From: Takakia lepidozioides | Lineage: Eukaryota > Streptophyta > Takakiopsida > Takakiales > Takakiaceae | Length of the DNA: 64,000 bases | Reading direction: 5' to 3' | NCBI GenBank assembly: GCA_030704615.1 | Contig: CM060732.1 | Coordinates: 52,557,053-52,621,052, forward strand | In this document: positions 11,842 through 24,072 of the stretch, piece by piece | Layout of the letters: every line of letters starts with the position of its first letter | Position numbering within the stretch: position 1 is the stretch's first letter | Translations under genes and position numbers: made by a program | The notes under the pieces: generated by a model | The model's input: only the letters and a program-made list of their open reading frames with translations | What the model was told of the DNA's origin: nothing | Databases searched by the model: none

Positions 11842-12329
11842 CTGGTACTTCATCTTTTTCCTTTCCGGGACTGCGAAGTCTTTATGAAGCATTGAACTGG
11901 AGAAAAAATGATTTCACGAATCATTTTCAGGGTGATATGCTACCTAGCAATGTAAAGACTACCCGGGCTTTTACTGTCATGCCGCTTCAACCCCTTGTGG
12001 CTGGCGATCTTCTTGGCCAGTATGCATGGCCATCAACTGTATTTATGATCTGGCTTGGAAATTTGCAAACTCTGCATGTAAGCAGGGATGTTCTTGCAGA
12101 TGTGTCACCTTCACACATTTATGCTCAACAAGGGCCGACATTTCTGCCCGGGATGTTGCAGTCGAATCATTGTTATCAAAGGTCCTTAGTTAGCCCTTGG
12201 TAATGATGAGAGCACTCTACTGTGAAACAGGGTATTTTGTTCCTGCAAAAGCTCTCCAAAACAAAAAAATTCCGTACCTGGCTACTACCTGTCTTCGCCC
12301 AACAGTACTACCATCTGCCTGAGACGAGT
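11842..12329. other. intergenic stretch before the RING/PHD gene
   Basis: No coding pattern recognised. It presumably holds the promoter and leader of the RING/PHD gene. Confidence 0.4.
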
Positions 12330-15300
12330 ATGGGCAAGCGGAGAACAAGTGGGGAGGCGCTTCCCCCCTCTGACGCCAAAGATGATAACCTCGACCCTCA
12401 CCCTGACAAGCAGCAGCAGCAAACAGCTAAAGGCAAGGGCATGTTGAGGGATGAGGATATGGTTGCGGAAGATCCTGAAGAGAAAGCTGCCAGTGAGCAG
12501 GTTTGTGGCATATGTTTCACAGAGGGGGGTGAAGAGAGGGGACAATTGGATTGTTGTGATCACTATTTTTGCTTTGGATGCATCATGGAATGGGCGAAGG
12601 TGGAGTCACGCTGCCCTATGTGTAAGCAACGCTTTGTCACTATCGTACGCCCCCCTCTGCCAGGTGTGGCTCGCAGCCGGCCGCGAACGTTCCGCATTCC
12701 TCTCCGTGACCAAGTACCTCCTGACCTCAAATGACTTACTGCTGCTTATCTTCCAGGATTATGAACTTGTGTCTTCTACTTATTGTTGGAGTCAATCATA
12801 TGGAAGATGCTGACCATTCTACATATTTCTGTTTACCTTTCTCCCTTGATTTTCTGGCGCACTAGTTCTGATCTGCTCCAGAGCAACAGGACACAAAGTA
12901 AAATGGTAGCATTGACTGACCTTTCTACTTACAGCAATTCAAACTTGCAACTCCATCCCTTCAACAGTCTAACACTTTCATGCCAGACTCTCAGACCACA
13001 GTAGCATGTCTGACTGTCCATCAATAGAACAGGTACTAAGTAACTAGACTGTCCCTTGTCAAGCAACTGATCAGAGTATCTAAATTACAGTAGAAAAAGA
13101 TCTGGCAGGAAAGAGTAAGAACAGACATGTTGTGACAGGAAGAGGTACTTGTTTAGTAACACGTATGACAGTGTACTGAAGATAAAAATATGATTACTTA
13201 AGACAGAATTCATTGGTAACAGTACAAAGTATTTTTTATGTTGGTCCTCATGATCCTTTCCTCCTTTGAAATGCCTAGTTCTCAGTATTGGTGGGTTTGT
13301 GTGTGGTAGGTTTATGAGCCATCAGAGGAAGAGATGCAAAATTTTATAGACCCGTATGAGAACACAGCGTGCAGTGAGTGCCAAGAGGCAGGGGATGAGG
13401 GGCTATTGCTCTTGTGTGACACTTGCGATGCAGCAGCCCACACCTATTGTGTGGGCCTTGGTCGCATTGTGCCACGTGGTGATTGGTTTTGCCGAGCATG
13501 CTCTTTAATGGATGCACATGACATGGGCGATGAGGTAGGGGAGGAGCACAGCCCCAACTCTCAGCTCACTATGCTTGTTACTCCAGTGCGCCGCACTCAG
13601 CGTCAGGCCCGTCAGAGCCATCAGGCCCATCAGGTCCTTCAGTCGCATCAGTCCCATCAATCCCATCAGGCCTCTCTGGCCCGTCAGGCCCGTCTGGCAC
13701 GAAGAAGGCTCAATGAAGTTGTACCACCCTCTGTGGCCCGTCAGGCCCGTCTAGCACGAAGAAGGCTCAATGAAGTTGTACCTTCTCATGTTCGTTCTCC
13801 AGTTGTCAGAACTCCTTTGCATCCGTCATCCAATACAAGGAGACGTGTCTTTTCATCTTTGGTGGATTCCTCTGCAGGCGGTGCCAGGACCTTGTCCCAA
13901 CGACGTCGACTACGTCAAAGGATAGAGGACATGCGCGACAACTGGGACCATATACGGAGAGGGGATGTACAATTTGCTACCTCTCTGATTGCACCTGCTC
14001 CATCCACTTCACGTGCTGTTCAAAGTGTTGCTAACTTGCATAGTGTTACTCCATCTGACTCTGCTCCCACAAGAGCCTCACATGGTGCACTTGATACGGA
14101 TGTTGCCCAGGCATGGACAATGCTAGAGCAGGCCAGAGCCTTGAGAGATGACGGGGGAAGTGATGTGTCCAACCGTCAACAAGATTGTATTGTTCCCAGG
14201 AACAGGGATAATTCTCAAGGTGCACCTGTCAGGAGTAGTTTGGGGAGTGAGTTGTTGTTTAAGGACGCTAGAGCAAGTGAAGGAAGAGATAGCACTTCAA
14301 GGCAAGGCAATTGGAGAGACCACCCTACAACAAGTGCTCATGCAGGAAATAGCTCAAGAGAGGGTCCTGATGGTCGAACGAGGGACTATGCCCGAAACAA
14401 CAGCCAAACTAGGGGCAACCGGATGGGAATTCGCTCAACACCAAGCAACCCCAGGGGGATTGTGAGCACGTCCAGTATGTTAGATGAACAAGATAGTGCT
14501 GGATTTGGAACAGATACAACTGCTGTGCTGAAGGAACAAGAAACATCATCATTGAGGCAAATGGAGCAGCAGTTGAATGAGCAAGGACTTGTTGCACACA
14601 TAAGTGGAGGAATGATGCTTCCAAAAAGTGAAGAACATGGTGGCTCAACTGTGGGTCATCATGAAGCTGGTGCAGGGAAGGAGAGCAAGCTTCAAGACAT
14701 GAAAGATCAAGTTCTCAGTCTGGTGAAGATGGAGCTTAAACCTTTGTTTCGGTCAGGCCACATTGGTAAGTTCATGTCAAGAATCTAAATCTCTTTCACC
14801 TTGTGTGTGTCTTAATGGTTTTTCCTCTCTCATGTAATAATTTCCCCCCCCTCTCTCTTTGTATGTTTCATTTGATCACGAGAGCTTGCACAGAATTATC
14901 TCTGCCACATCTGTGGCAAGCTGATGGATTCAAGGTAGTGCTGGAGCCAAGCACATGATTTCCATGCCCACCCATTAGTCAATACTCGATTCCTGTAACC
15001 ACATGGTTGTTAGATATGCATGAGGATTTTGTCAATTTCGGGTTGACTGCTATGTACGTTGGGGATTGAAGCCCCGTGGGCTTGGGGAGGGTTATCACCC
15101 TGGTGCCTGTAGCATGAAGGGTATGTCATAGAACATTGTCCGCAAGATGATTCAACCAACTTTCTTTTTCACACACTCATCCCTCCTCACCAACATACTC
15201 TCACACACCTGTTAACGTTGCACTGCTTTCTTCATGTGCAGACAAGCAGCAGCACAAGAAAATAGCTTGGTCAGCAACGCAGACTCTTTTGGCTGCTTTG

Positions 15301-15483
15301 GTACCAGGATATCAAGGGCCAGATGGATCAGTGTCCGGCAGTTTGATCTGTAGTCACACGTTGTCAGCATCATCCAACTCTTTGCTGCCAGGCTGTTGCA
15401 GTCCCTGTCTGCACCACCACATAAATAAAGTTGTAGGATCTTTGGTAAAGAAAATTGTAGGCTCTAGATCCAGGCCCTCATAG
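12330..15483 (+). CDS. RING and PHD finger protein (PHRF1-like)
   Basis: Predicted nuclear protein of 693 residues from three exons: 12330-12713, 13310-14765 and 15242-15483. A C3HC4 RING finger starts at Cys59 (CGICFTEGG ... CCDHYFCFGCI ... CPMCKQRF). The RDQ/VYEPSEEE junction leads to a PHD finger (CSECQEAGDEGLLLLCDTCD ... HTYCVGLG ... WFCRAC, about residues 149-193). The RING-then-PHD order and the YEPSEEE linker are typical of plant PHRF1-like proteins. RING fingers of this kind often act as E3 ubiquitin ligases, and PHD fingers read histone tails. The middle is low-complexity, rich in Ser, Arg and Gln. Exon 3 holds the conserved end block KKIAWSATQTLLAAL. The exon 2/3 phase (G/AC) supports the model. 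The exact substrate is unknown. Confidence 0.88.
13679..13792 (+). repeat. 57-bp tandem duplication inside the RING/PHD gene
   Basis: Two nearly identical 57-bp units, 13679-13735 and 13736-13792, each encode ARQARLARRRLNEVVP plus three further residues. They follow a run of His-Gln repeats (SHQAHQ, SHQSHQ). The duplication keeps the frame. Confidence 0.85.
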
Positions 15484-15559
15484 TGAACCTAAACAGTTCT
15501 TATTGTTAGTATCAGGCAGTCTTTTTCCTTAGCAGGGAATGGAAGACTATTCTTCCCGG

Positions 15560-16520
15560 TTGTTGGAAAGCTACAGGAGCTTTGGTGGCCTTGTGCAAGG
15601 CTATGGTTGAAGCTATGGCTTTCAGGCACTATGAGCAGATGCAACAGGAGGGGGAGACACCATACATGGTTATGTTTGGTTTGTGTGTGCAATCTTTGTG
15701 CCAGCCTAGTGGGGAAGGGCAAAGACGTCGAAACCGAATCACTGAAAGTCGAATTGCACCCATTCTAGAGACCCTTGTTGACATGAATACCAAATGCGGG
15801 AGCATGAATGATGTGCATCAAGTGTTCAACAATATGGCTGAGCAAGACAATTGCAGTATATGCTCAGCATGAATGTGCTAAGGAAGCTTTTAAGATCTAT
15901 GAACAAATGCAACATAAAGAGGTGGGCCCCAATTGTCAAATTTCTTTCTATTTAAATGCATTTGCAGCCCTTGGAAAAGGGCACGGAGGTCCATGTCAAA
16001 ATCATCCAAGCTGGAATCGTGCGACGTATCAAATTGGAGCTTGCCTTGCTGATAAATGGGCTAACCTCGGGAGCATGAAGGATACTCATTCAGTGTTCCA
16101 GAAAATGACTCAACTAAGTGTGGTCGCATGTTGTGCAATGCTCACAGGATATGCTCAACATGCCTTTGGTAGGGAGGCCCTGCAACTGTTTGCACAAATG
16201 AACTGGAAGGCTTGAAGCCGAGTGGTACTAGGTTGCCAGTATTTGGAGTGTGTGAGTTGAGATAATGGCATTACCCCTACAGTGGAGCATGTAAGCTGTA
16301 TGGTGGATGTTTTTGTCTGTGCAGGGATTAGATGAGGCAGCGTTAATGGAAACCAGATATTGCAGCGGGGGGAGGGCCATGCTTGGTGCTTGCAGAATTC
16401 ATGGTGATGTGGGCCTAGCAGAACACAAAAAGCATGCTCAAGAGTGATCCACAGCAGGTTGCAGCTTACAGGCTGCTGATCATCTATGGTGTGGTTGACA
16501 TAGGGAAGACACAAGTTGAA
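15560..16520 (+). pseudogene. PPR protein remnant
   Basis: Pentatricopeptide-repeat words appear in all three plus frames, broken by stops and frameshifts. They include YEQMQQEG, DMNTKCGSMNDVHQVFNNM, EVHVKIIQAGI, GSMKDTHSVFQKM, MLTGYAQHAFGREALQLFAQM and, near 16430-16490, MLKSDPQQVAAYRLL. The order matches the end of a plant PLS-class PPR protein, which normally binds organellar RNA. No frame is open across it, so it is dead. The style of these repeats is part of why I favour a seedless plant. Confidence 0.7.
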
Positions 16521-18341
16521 TTCAAGTTGACCGTGGTCGATTTTGAAAGACCGAACTTCGAATTTGAGGGTTGAGCTTCCACTAGACATCAAACGCCATA
16601 GTAGCCATGTTCAATTGCACAAGTTTTGCACACTCCCTGAAGTGCCCTATTTTTCATGTGAGTGTGCTAAACTTGAGTTTCGGCCACGAGGATGGCTGGC
16701 AGTTTCAAGTGGAGCAATGCCAATCATCAGGGCTATTTCAGCCTAGATCTTTACACAATAACATTGTTTCATACATGCAGCTGGCCCACAAGCAGCTTAC
16801 ACACCTTGTATGATCATGCCGACCACTGGCTTAACCTGCAAAAGAGCAGGATTTTAGATGGTCAGATAGAAAGGGGATGCGAAGTCATGCTTGTGTCTCA
16901 CATGGATTGACGGGTCTCTTAACTGGGTGATACAACACCCTCTTAAAGGAGCAACTGTGGAGGTTAGGTGAGGGTTTAAGCATGAAACATTTGCTGCTGT
17001 CAGCTACAATCCAACTCTCCAATTTGACCTCCTCTCTCTCTGTCCAGTGCTGCAATGCATTGCGCTGTGGGAGGACACACTATGATGGTGTCCCTGAAAC
17101 TGTGGGGGAGTACAATGGCAGGATATTCATGTGCTTGTGAAGACTGGAGATTCAGTACAGTGGAAAAGGAACCCTTGGAATGTATGGTCGGGCTCTTTAT
17201 GCTGGCACGGACAAAGCCGATTGCTCCCCCACATGTGGACTGCCTCACCAGACCAAAGTGATAGATACTGCGCATCCTTTGGTGTTACACCTTGTCCTAA
17301 ACCAAGCATCAGTCATCGTGGCACATCACCTAGGTTGGATCCAATGTGGTGTGCGGCAATGGTATGTATGGCAAGATGCAAAACATACCACAGTTGGATC
17401 CTTATACGTAACGCCACGTTGGCAAAGGGGCCCATTTTTGGGCCCCTTTGCAAGAAAAAAACAGAGATTCTGTATTTTGCTTTTTTGGATGACGGAATGA
17501 AGGTCAATGGACCTGTCAGTTCCAGGCCTTCATCCCCACGGGATGAAGCATCAAAGAAGACAAGAACTGCTGAAATTGGACAAAACCAGAGCAACTGCTG
17601 CACGTGGTCAATTGTGGGTGGGGGGGGGGGGTTTCAATTTTTGGTGTTGTGGACAATTTGCAAACAAAGGGGATAATTGCATCTGTCATTGTGTTGCTTT
17701 GCAGGACCAGCAGTATGCTGTCTCCTTGTGAGTATACGACCCATTGGTAGCCCCTAACCCAAGCTCCCAGCTTGTTTGGAGTACCTATACTGTACTTGCT
17801 AAGCAGCCTGCCTAATTTCAGGACAGGGCAGCTCCTACCAAACTTGATATTCAGAGCAGGTACTGATTGCAGCCCTTGTCTATCTTTGCAGCATCCCAAA
17901 AAACCCCACACATTCCCCTCATACACAACTGTGTGGATGGGATTTGAACCCAAGCATATCTGCCCCTTTAGCAGCCCACACATACATACAAGGAGGGGGA
18001 ATTCCCGCAGGGGAATGCCCCATCCTTGTTTGCACCCCTGTTTGGCTGGGACTAACACCTACAGGCATGACTCATAAGGCACCATCAACCAAAGACAGAA
18101 AGTGAACAAAGAAACAAAGTAAACAAACATTGACCACGCAAAGCCAAGCAAGACTGAGGTGCTCTTATCATAGCTGCAGTCCCTCATGTATCACAAGTTC
18201 CCAATTGATCTACAGCCTCACAAGTCATTGCTGCAGTTCATGTCCTAGCTGCAGCTCCGAGTCTACATCTGAAAACAAACAAAATTCGCAGCTCCTGTCA
18301 TAGCTGCAGTTCCTAAGCCAATATGCTACCCCAAAGCCTCA
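16521..18341. other. intergenic stretch
   Basis: No gene recognised. It holds a perfect hairpin (17422-17451), a G tract near 17621-17630, and several AGCTGCAGT words between 18170 and 18312. Confidence 0.45.
17422..17451. repeat. perfect 13-bp hairpin with TTTT loop
   Basis: Left arm GCAAAGGGGCCCA (17422-17434), loop TTTT, right arm TGGGCCCCTTTGC (17439-17451). It is followed by an A-rich run. It could be a small relic of a MITE or a structured RNA element; nothing else supports a function. Confidence 0.8.
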
Positions 18342-18887
18342 TGTCAGGTAGCTTAGTGGGACTTAGTGGGGGTGGCATAGGACTCACCATGGGGGCGGAG
18401 ACCTTGTGGTGGGAGTCGTGGGGAGTCGTGGGGAGTCTTGGGACTCATCACGGTCCAAGGGGACCGTGGTAGGTGGGCCAAGACTCACCGCGACTCATCA
18501 CCGGGAATCGAGGGTTTTCGTGGTGGTTCGCCATAAAATGGTGGTGTTGTTTGTGAAACCCCCGCGGACAGTCACAGAAGTATATATAGGGAGTAGTAAC
18601 CCCGAGAACGGTGCAAGCCCGTTGGTGTCCAAAAACTAGTGGGTAAGCGTGCGAGCCGGAAAGCGACCAAGGTGTGGGGAGCTATTCCGGACTGCCATCG
18701 ACCAAAGGGAATTTCCACTAGGCCCAAATTGGGAGAGGGTCTAGTGGAGGAGTAATGGGGGACCGTTATGCCCCGGTGAGCAGCCGAAGCTCCGAGTTGG
18801 CCCGGCGGCCAGTTTGGGAGTCAGGCGCGCGCATCAAGCGAGTAACTATGACTTGAAGGGGAGCTTACCAAAGTGAGGTGCACGACA
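18342..18887 (+). repeat. 5' long terminal repeat
   Basis: The segment begins TGTCAGG and ends CACGACA, so it has the usual TG...CA ends with a 4-bp inverted repeat (TGTC/GACA). A TATA-like TATATATAGG lies at 18581-18590. A tRNA-type primer site follows two bases after the end. No matching 3' LTR is visible in the window. Confidence 0.65.
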
Positions 18888-18889
18888 CT

Positions 18890-18904
18890 TGGTATCAGAA
18901 CTTA
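18890..18904 (+). other. reverse-transcription primer-binding site
   Basis: TGGTATCAGAAC closely resembles TGGTATCAGAGC, the common plant LTR-retrotransposon site that pairs with the 3' end of initiator tRNA-Met. Confidence 0.7.
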
Positions 18905-18942
18905 GAGTTCAGTACGCGATCGTCCTTGGGATCGGCCTCATC

Positions 18943-19839
18943 ATGGGGTCAGGCAAGCCAAAGCGAAAGCGGAACGGCCCGAAAGATGATGATCTTGGTG
19001 AGCCCGATGGGGGTGACGTGTCACCGAAGCGGCCATTTCAGGAAGCGATGCATGCCTTTGGAAACGAGGCCACTCAAGGACGGGAGGAATCTGAGGAGTC
19101 GGAGCCCGAGGAATCCCTGAGAGCTCCGACAGACCAACAGATGCCTCCTATGCAAGCAGCCTTTTGGGAAGGGTTGTTGGCGCAGTTTGGTGGGACGTTG
19201 AAAGACGTGTTGAAGACAACTAATGCCACTTCCACTAAGGCAAAGTTTAAGGTGAAGCCTAAGGAACCCGACACCTTTGAGGGCGTCCGAAATCGGAAGG
19301 CACTCAACACCTGGCTCTTGGAGTTAGAGCAGTACTTCTAGGCGGCCAAGTTGGATGACGAGGATCGGGTGGAAGTGGCTCCCACCTATTTGAGGGGCTA
19401 TGCTCAACAATGGTGGCAGAAACGCCTTCACAACCGAGGTCCAAACCCGGAGACCTTGAACTGGAGTGGGTTCAAGGAACTCATGAAGAGACAGTCTGTG
19501 CCCCTCAACGCGTCCTGGCTCGCCCGGGACAAGATGAGGAATTTGAAGCAAACGGATGACATTTGGGGATATGTTCAGGCTTTCAATGTGCTGTTGCTCG
19601 AAGTCGCGGACATGACAGAACCAGAAATGGTCTTCAACTTTGTGGCGGGACTAGCCCCATGGGCTAGACGGAAGTTGGAGGAGAAGCCACCTAAGACTTT
19701 GAACGAGACAATTGAAAAGGCTGAATGTTTCTCGGATGTCCCTAGGGGCGAAAGACAAGGCCGTACGGAGCTGAACCACAAGAAGGTCCAGCGGGAAGGT
19801 GACTCCTTCTGACCGGAAAAGAAGTGGGATAGGCCACGC
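18943..19839 (+). pseudogene. gag of a Ty3/gypsy-like retrotransposon, broken and truncated
   Basis: The frame starts MGSGKPKRKR and has the retrotransposon gag core (FEGVRNRKALNTWLLELEQYF, then PTYLRGYAQQWW, then a Pro/Glu tail). Gag proteins form the particle that packages element RNA. An in-frame TAG at 19339-19341 and a TGA at 19810-19812 interrupt it. At about 19840 the sequence stops matching a retroelement and becomes the middle of a Mutator-like transposase, so pol is absent. The LTR and primer site to its left give its context. Dead copy. Confidence 0.75.
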
Positions 19840-21931
19840 CACAGCAATCTCCTTCCAGGCCAGCATACTTCTCATCTCCCCCATGTTTTCAAGATGTCTG
19901 TTGCTGGTCCCGGGAGTGGTGTTGATCTTGTGCGTTGCATGAGTGAGGGGGATCTACGCACAAGTTGGGTAGTATTTGACCATGTCAAACGCATCAAGGA
20001 TTGGACAACTCTTGCGTGTCATGTCTATGAACCATATGTCAAGCGAATGATGACCATTGCCATTTGCGATATGAAAACAGAGGATGCAGATGCTCAGGTG
20101 TTATTCTGGGAGATGATCAATGAACAAGCAAAACTTGCTAGCTTGAACAAACTCAATTTTGCTGGCTTCATGGCGGATGCAGCAGGAGCGAATTGGGCTG
20201 CTGTTCGAAGGGTTTATGGATCTGATCCCAATGTACCAATGGAAGGTAAAGAAAGAACATGTTTATATCATTGGGCTGAAAGCCTCCGAAGACACACCAA
20301 CGACTATATCTTGGACTTCCGTGAAAGGCACACTCAGCTCTGTTATGAATGGAAAGATAGTGCTACCTTGGAGGATGCTACAACCACATACATTGCAATT
20401 CGGGCTTGGTGGATCTCTTCAGGAGCATGCACAAAAAAGAGTCTGCCAAAACTAGATTCATGGCTTGCATGGTGGCACTACAGATATCGAATGTGGGGCC
20501 AATGGATGAGAGAGAACATGGATGTGGAGGCAGATGCAGATATGCCTACCACTAATTTGTCTGAGGCAGTCCATTCTGCTTGGTGGAAGACAGCAGGCAA
20601 TGGGAAAAAAATGAAGGTGGATCTATATGAGGCCACCATGCATGACATGTCACGAGCTCTTTTGCAGCAGGCAACATTTTACAGGCACACTACAGGAAAG
20701 ACATGGGGGACGGGGCCCGACAAAGAGGAGCTCATGTTGCGTCAAACAGCTAGATCTAATAGCCCAGCCAAAATGGGTAAGGTTGTACGTGGCATAGTAG
20801 CTGGAACACCCATGCACACAAGGGGGGTTCAATTGGAGGGAGACAATCGCACTATTCCAGTCAAACGCAAGTTAGGCGATGAGCATGGTGTGCCAAACGA
20901 ATCTTGGAGGTGTGATATGAATGTAAAGACTGTTCCAGTGCGCGCCACTGGGATGCCCAATCCACACCAGCCATCTAGGTTTGTCAGCTCCAAATCAAGT
21001 CATGACATTCCTGGTTCTTCGACTTTCTGTGAGACAAATCCACATGTTGCTATCCCTCCTCAGCCAATGCAATGGGGAAATCCAGTGAGAGAGACACAAG
21101 ACTTTTCCGATGCATTGTTCAAGATTCAGCGGACAGGTCCTGCTTCCATGGTTCGTTGTTCTGCCTTGGTTGGAGTTTCCAAAGATAAATGCAAAGCGCT
21201 CATCAAGAAAGGTAAAGGAAGTCATGCACCTTGCTTCACTGGCAAGTTACTAGCACCGAACATGAAAGAACCAAAACTGCAAGTTTTTTGGTTTTGCCCC
21301 ACAGATGTTTTGTTGTGTGTTGGAGGGACCGTGCCATCCTATTGCTTGGGAAAACCGGGTATACCTAACGTGTGGCCTGTGAAGGTTGGAACCAACCTTA
21401 CACAAGAAGAGGTGGACAACTTGACCCTTGCAGGTTTTCGACTAGTCCATCCTCCCAACGTTCCTGATCCGAACTTTCCTGTGGGACCACTTCCAGTGGA
21501 ACAACATATGCATCAAGGTGTTGTCCTTCCTGTGGGTAAGTATCCCACTACACGCTATGGGGTGCGCATTCGGCGTCGGGATCCGACTCCTCGACACTTG
21601 AGTCGCCAAGAGTCAGCGGAGACTCTTATTGCTGAGGTTCCTGGATTTAGAAACGTGCCTCAGCCAGATTATGGGAGAATTTACCAGCTACAAACAGAGG
21701 GATCTACCAGAGCAGGATTGGTTTACAATGTATACATTGGTCAGTTTCCATCTTGTGATTGTCCCGACTTTGATGAGCTATCTGTCAAGAAGAAAAAACA
21801 AACATATCTACCTTTACTTCATGTACAACATGCATCTAGGATGCGCCGGGGCTTATGAGATCCACCAACCTTCCCTTAGCCAGTTAGAGGTTAGGGCTAT
21901 GCTAAAGAAGGACCCTAGTTCAACTTCTTAG
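19840..21931 (+). pseudogene. truncated Mutator-like transposase, copy 1
   Basis: Nearly identical to the intact copy at 59844-63386, starting at that protein's residue 480. The frame from 19894 reads MSVAGPGSGVDLVRCMSEGD and keeps the catalytic-region blocks FMADAAGANW, CLYHWAES and TTNLSEAVHSAWW. Relative to the intact copy it has a 3-bp in-frame loss (ILDFRE for ILEDFRE) and an 11-bp deletion near 21815. That deletion shifts the frame and removes the CKH half of the SWIM zinc finger. The last codons can still be read in the shifted frame to 21931. The first 479 residues are missing, replaced by retrotransposon gag sequence. Confidence 0.85.
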
Positions 21932-22546
21932 TGACACATTAAATGCACAAAAAAAGAACCTCTAACTTGTGCCGTTCATTTTCATGCATATGACATGTAA
22001 TTATCTTGTTACTACTTTATTCCAAACATGACACATAGCATTTGTTAGTACAAAAGTTCCTATTTTGGTTAAAATGGAACTTGTGTACCTGTCATACAAG
22101 TTTTCAAATTATAGAACTGCTTGGCATTACAAACAGACATGCAATGTGGTGGTTCCAAACATGACACATATGCATTTGTTAGTACAAAAGTCCATATTTT
22201 GGTTAATATGAAACTGTTTTCCTTGAATACAAGTTTGCAAACTATTACTTTGGCCAGGGATCTTGTATTCTCTTCAGTTTAAGGTGGTGCATTAGTTGGA
22301 GTTAGTGGTCACATGCATCTTTGACCATTGACTACTGATTTTGTTAGCTAAGATTTTTATTTTATTTTATTTTATATACATATGATGTAACATTTGTATA
22401 TGCAATAAATACGTCATATTCTATGTTATATAACTCCACTGCATACAATCTACAGTGTGTGCATACAAATTTGTCACATGCATATATAATAAGGGATTTT
22501 GTGCATGCATGCACGCAACCTGTGCATATGGAATAGCAACCCCCCA
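21932..22546 (+). repeat. 3' flank of transposase copy 1, shared with copy 2
   Basis: Matches 63387-64000 closely base for base, with a few substitutions and small indels. The match therefore continues past the coding region and probably past the right edge of the window for copy 2. It includes A/T-rich words and TATGCATATG-like runs but no evident terminal inverted repeat. Confidence 0.85.
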
Positions 22547-23249
22547 CATGTGGACCTGTGCTTTGGAGGCACACACGCTTTTGTTTATGCACATTTTGAG
22601 TAGTAATGATTATGTACGCTTGAAGGTTAAGAAAATCTTCATCGAACACTTCACTTGTCGTAATTTTCTCCTCTCCAAATCCTCTGCTGTGTTGTATTGA
22701 GCTCAATGCGTCGAGCTCTGCTGGCCTTAATAACGAGCCCCGGTTTTGCATTGATGGACAACTGTTAAAGTTTGATCATCCTGCACTCAATTTTGCAAAA
22801 TCCACACCCTTGTTAGCAACCTTCTCTGCCCTTAAACCACCTTTGCTCCCACCTCAAAGCTACTTGTCCTGCCTAATGGAGTGTCCTTATCACTTTTCCT
22901 TGAGATCTTTTGTTTCCAGATTGATCCACGAGTTGGTCTAGCCGTGCCTTCAGGACAGGCAACAAACCTACTGAGTTGACACTTCCATGGAGATGAGGCT
23001 ATGACAGAGGCTTAGTTGTGCCCCTTTGGTGGAGGTGCTAGCCCAAAATGGTCTTTGAGCTCGCAACGCTAATAACCATGGTTTGGAGGGGATCAGTGTG
23101 GAGCCAAGCGTCTTAATTGACAACATCTGAGACAAGTATTCTATGAGAGAGGAGGAGTGCCAGCCCCAGGGAATAACAAACCAGACCATCTTCAAGTATA
23201 CGAGTAAAGGAAAAGATGGACTCTCCGAAAAAGGATACAAAGATAGTAC
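22547..23249. other. stretch between mobile remnants
   Basis: No gene recognised. It may still belong to the transposon copy to its left, whose right end I cannot place. Confidence 0.35.
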
Positions 23250-23389
23250 ATGACAAAGTTGTCAAACATGCAAGCAACAAGCATGCCAATTAAGGACCTG
23301 GAGTTTTCCGGAATCCACAGTCGCGTACAATACCCAATGGTTTCCGGTCTCCAAGTGGGTTCTTACTGTACACTCCATCCAAGCTATCT

Positions 23390-23640
23390 GTCAAGCAACA
23401 TGCCCATATGGGTTTTGCGCCACTTACAGCTTCATCAAGTTGTATCTCCAGCATACATCTTGGAGAATGTGCCACTGATGGACGATTCTCGGGCCAGGGT
23501 GATGGCCAGTGTGCATCAAGTCCGGTCGTGGCTTGGGTCAGCAGTATTGCTGGATGCAGCTACAGTGGGGTCACAAGCTCATCGTCCACGGCTATTGTCG
23601 CGGCCCTTTGCCTTGAGGGCAGGGGGTCGGGTCGCAAAGG
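23390..23640 (+). pseudogene. fragment of a cytosine-C5 DNA methyltransferase-like domain
   Basis: The plus frame reads PAYILENVPLMDDSRARVM, then LLDAATVGSQAHRPRLL. ENV is the motif VI signature of C5 methyltransferases, and QAHRPR resembles motif VIII (QxRxR). Similar domains occur in plant retroelement-like proteins. The expected Pro-Cys loop (motif IV) and the target-recognition part are not seen, and the sequence degrades into Gly-rich DNA after 23600. It is a relic. Confidence 0.5.
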
Positions 23641-24072
23641 GGCTGCCCCTGTGGTGGGGGCGGTGGCAGCAATAGGTACTGGGGGCTGAAGCAACCTCGA
23701 GTGCCCAAGGCACTCGAGGAGGCGGAGGCACTCACTAGGTGGAGCCCCGCACACCGGGTTGCGGTGGGGGTGGCTCCACAAAGGGGTGGTGGTGCTGCAG
23801 CTCCAGTCCAAGTCCAGGAAATAGAAGCTGCAAAACAAACAAACCTGACCAACATTGATGCGCCAAGCGACTCCTACAAATCAAAGAACTTATCCAAAAG
23901 AAAACCAACACTACTCTAGTATGATCTTTTCCATGCCAATATAACATGAACAGACAAACCAAAGTGTTCATGCAAAGACAACGATAAATGACCCGGTTAG
24001 ATGTGCCGGACAAACTCACCCCCTCGTCATGCACAGTCCCGAGATCACTGCAGCATGCCACATCAATGAATT

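Noticed and set aside
17935-17955. B-box-like GGGTTCAAATCCC on the minus strand
   Set aside because: No A-box at the right distance and no body could be defined; a single 13-base match is weak.
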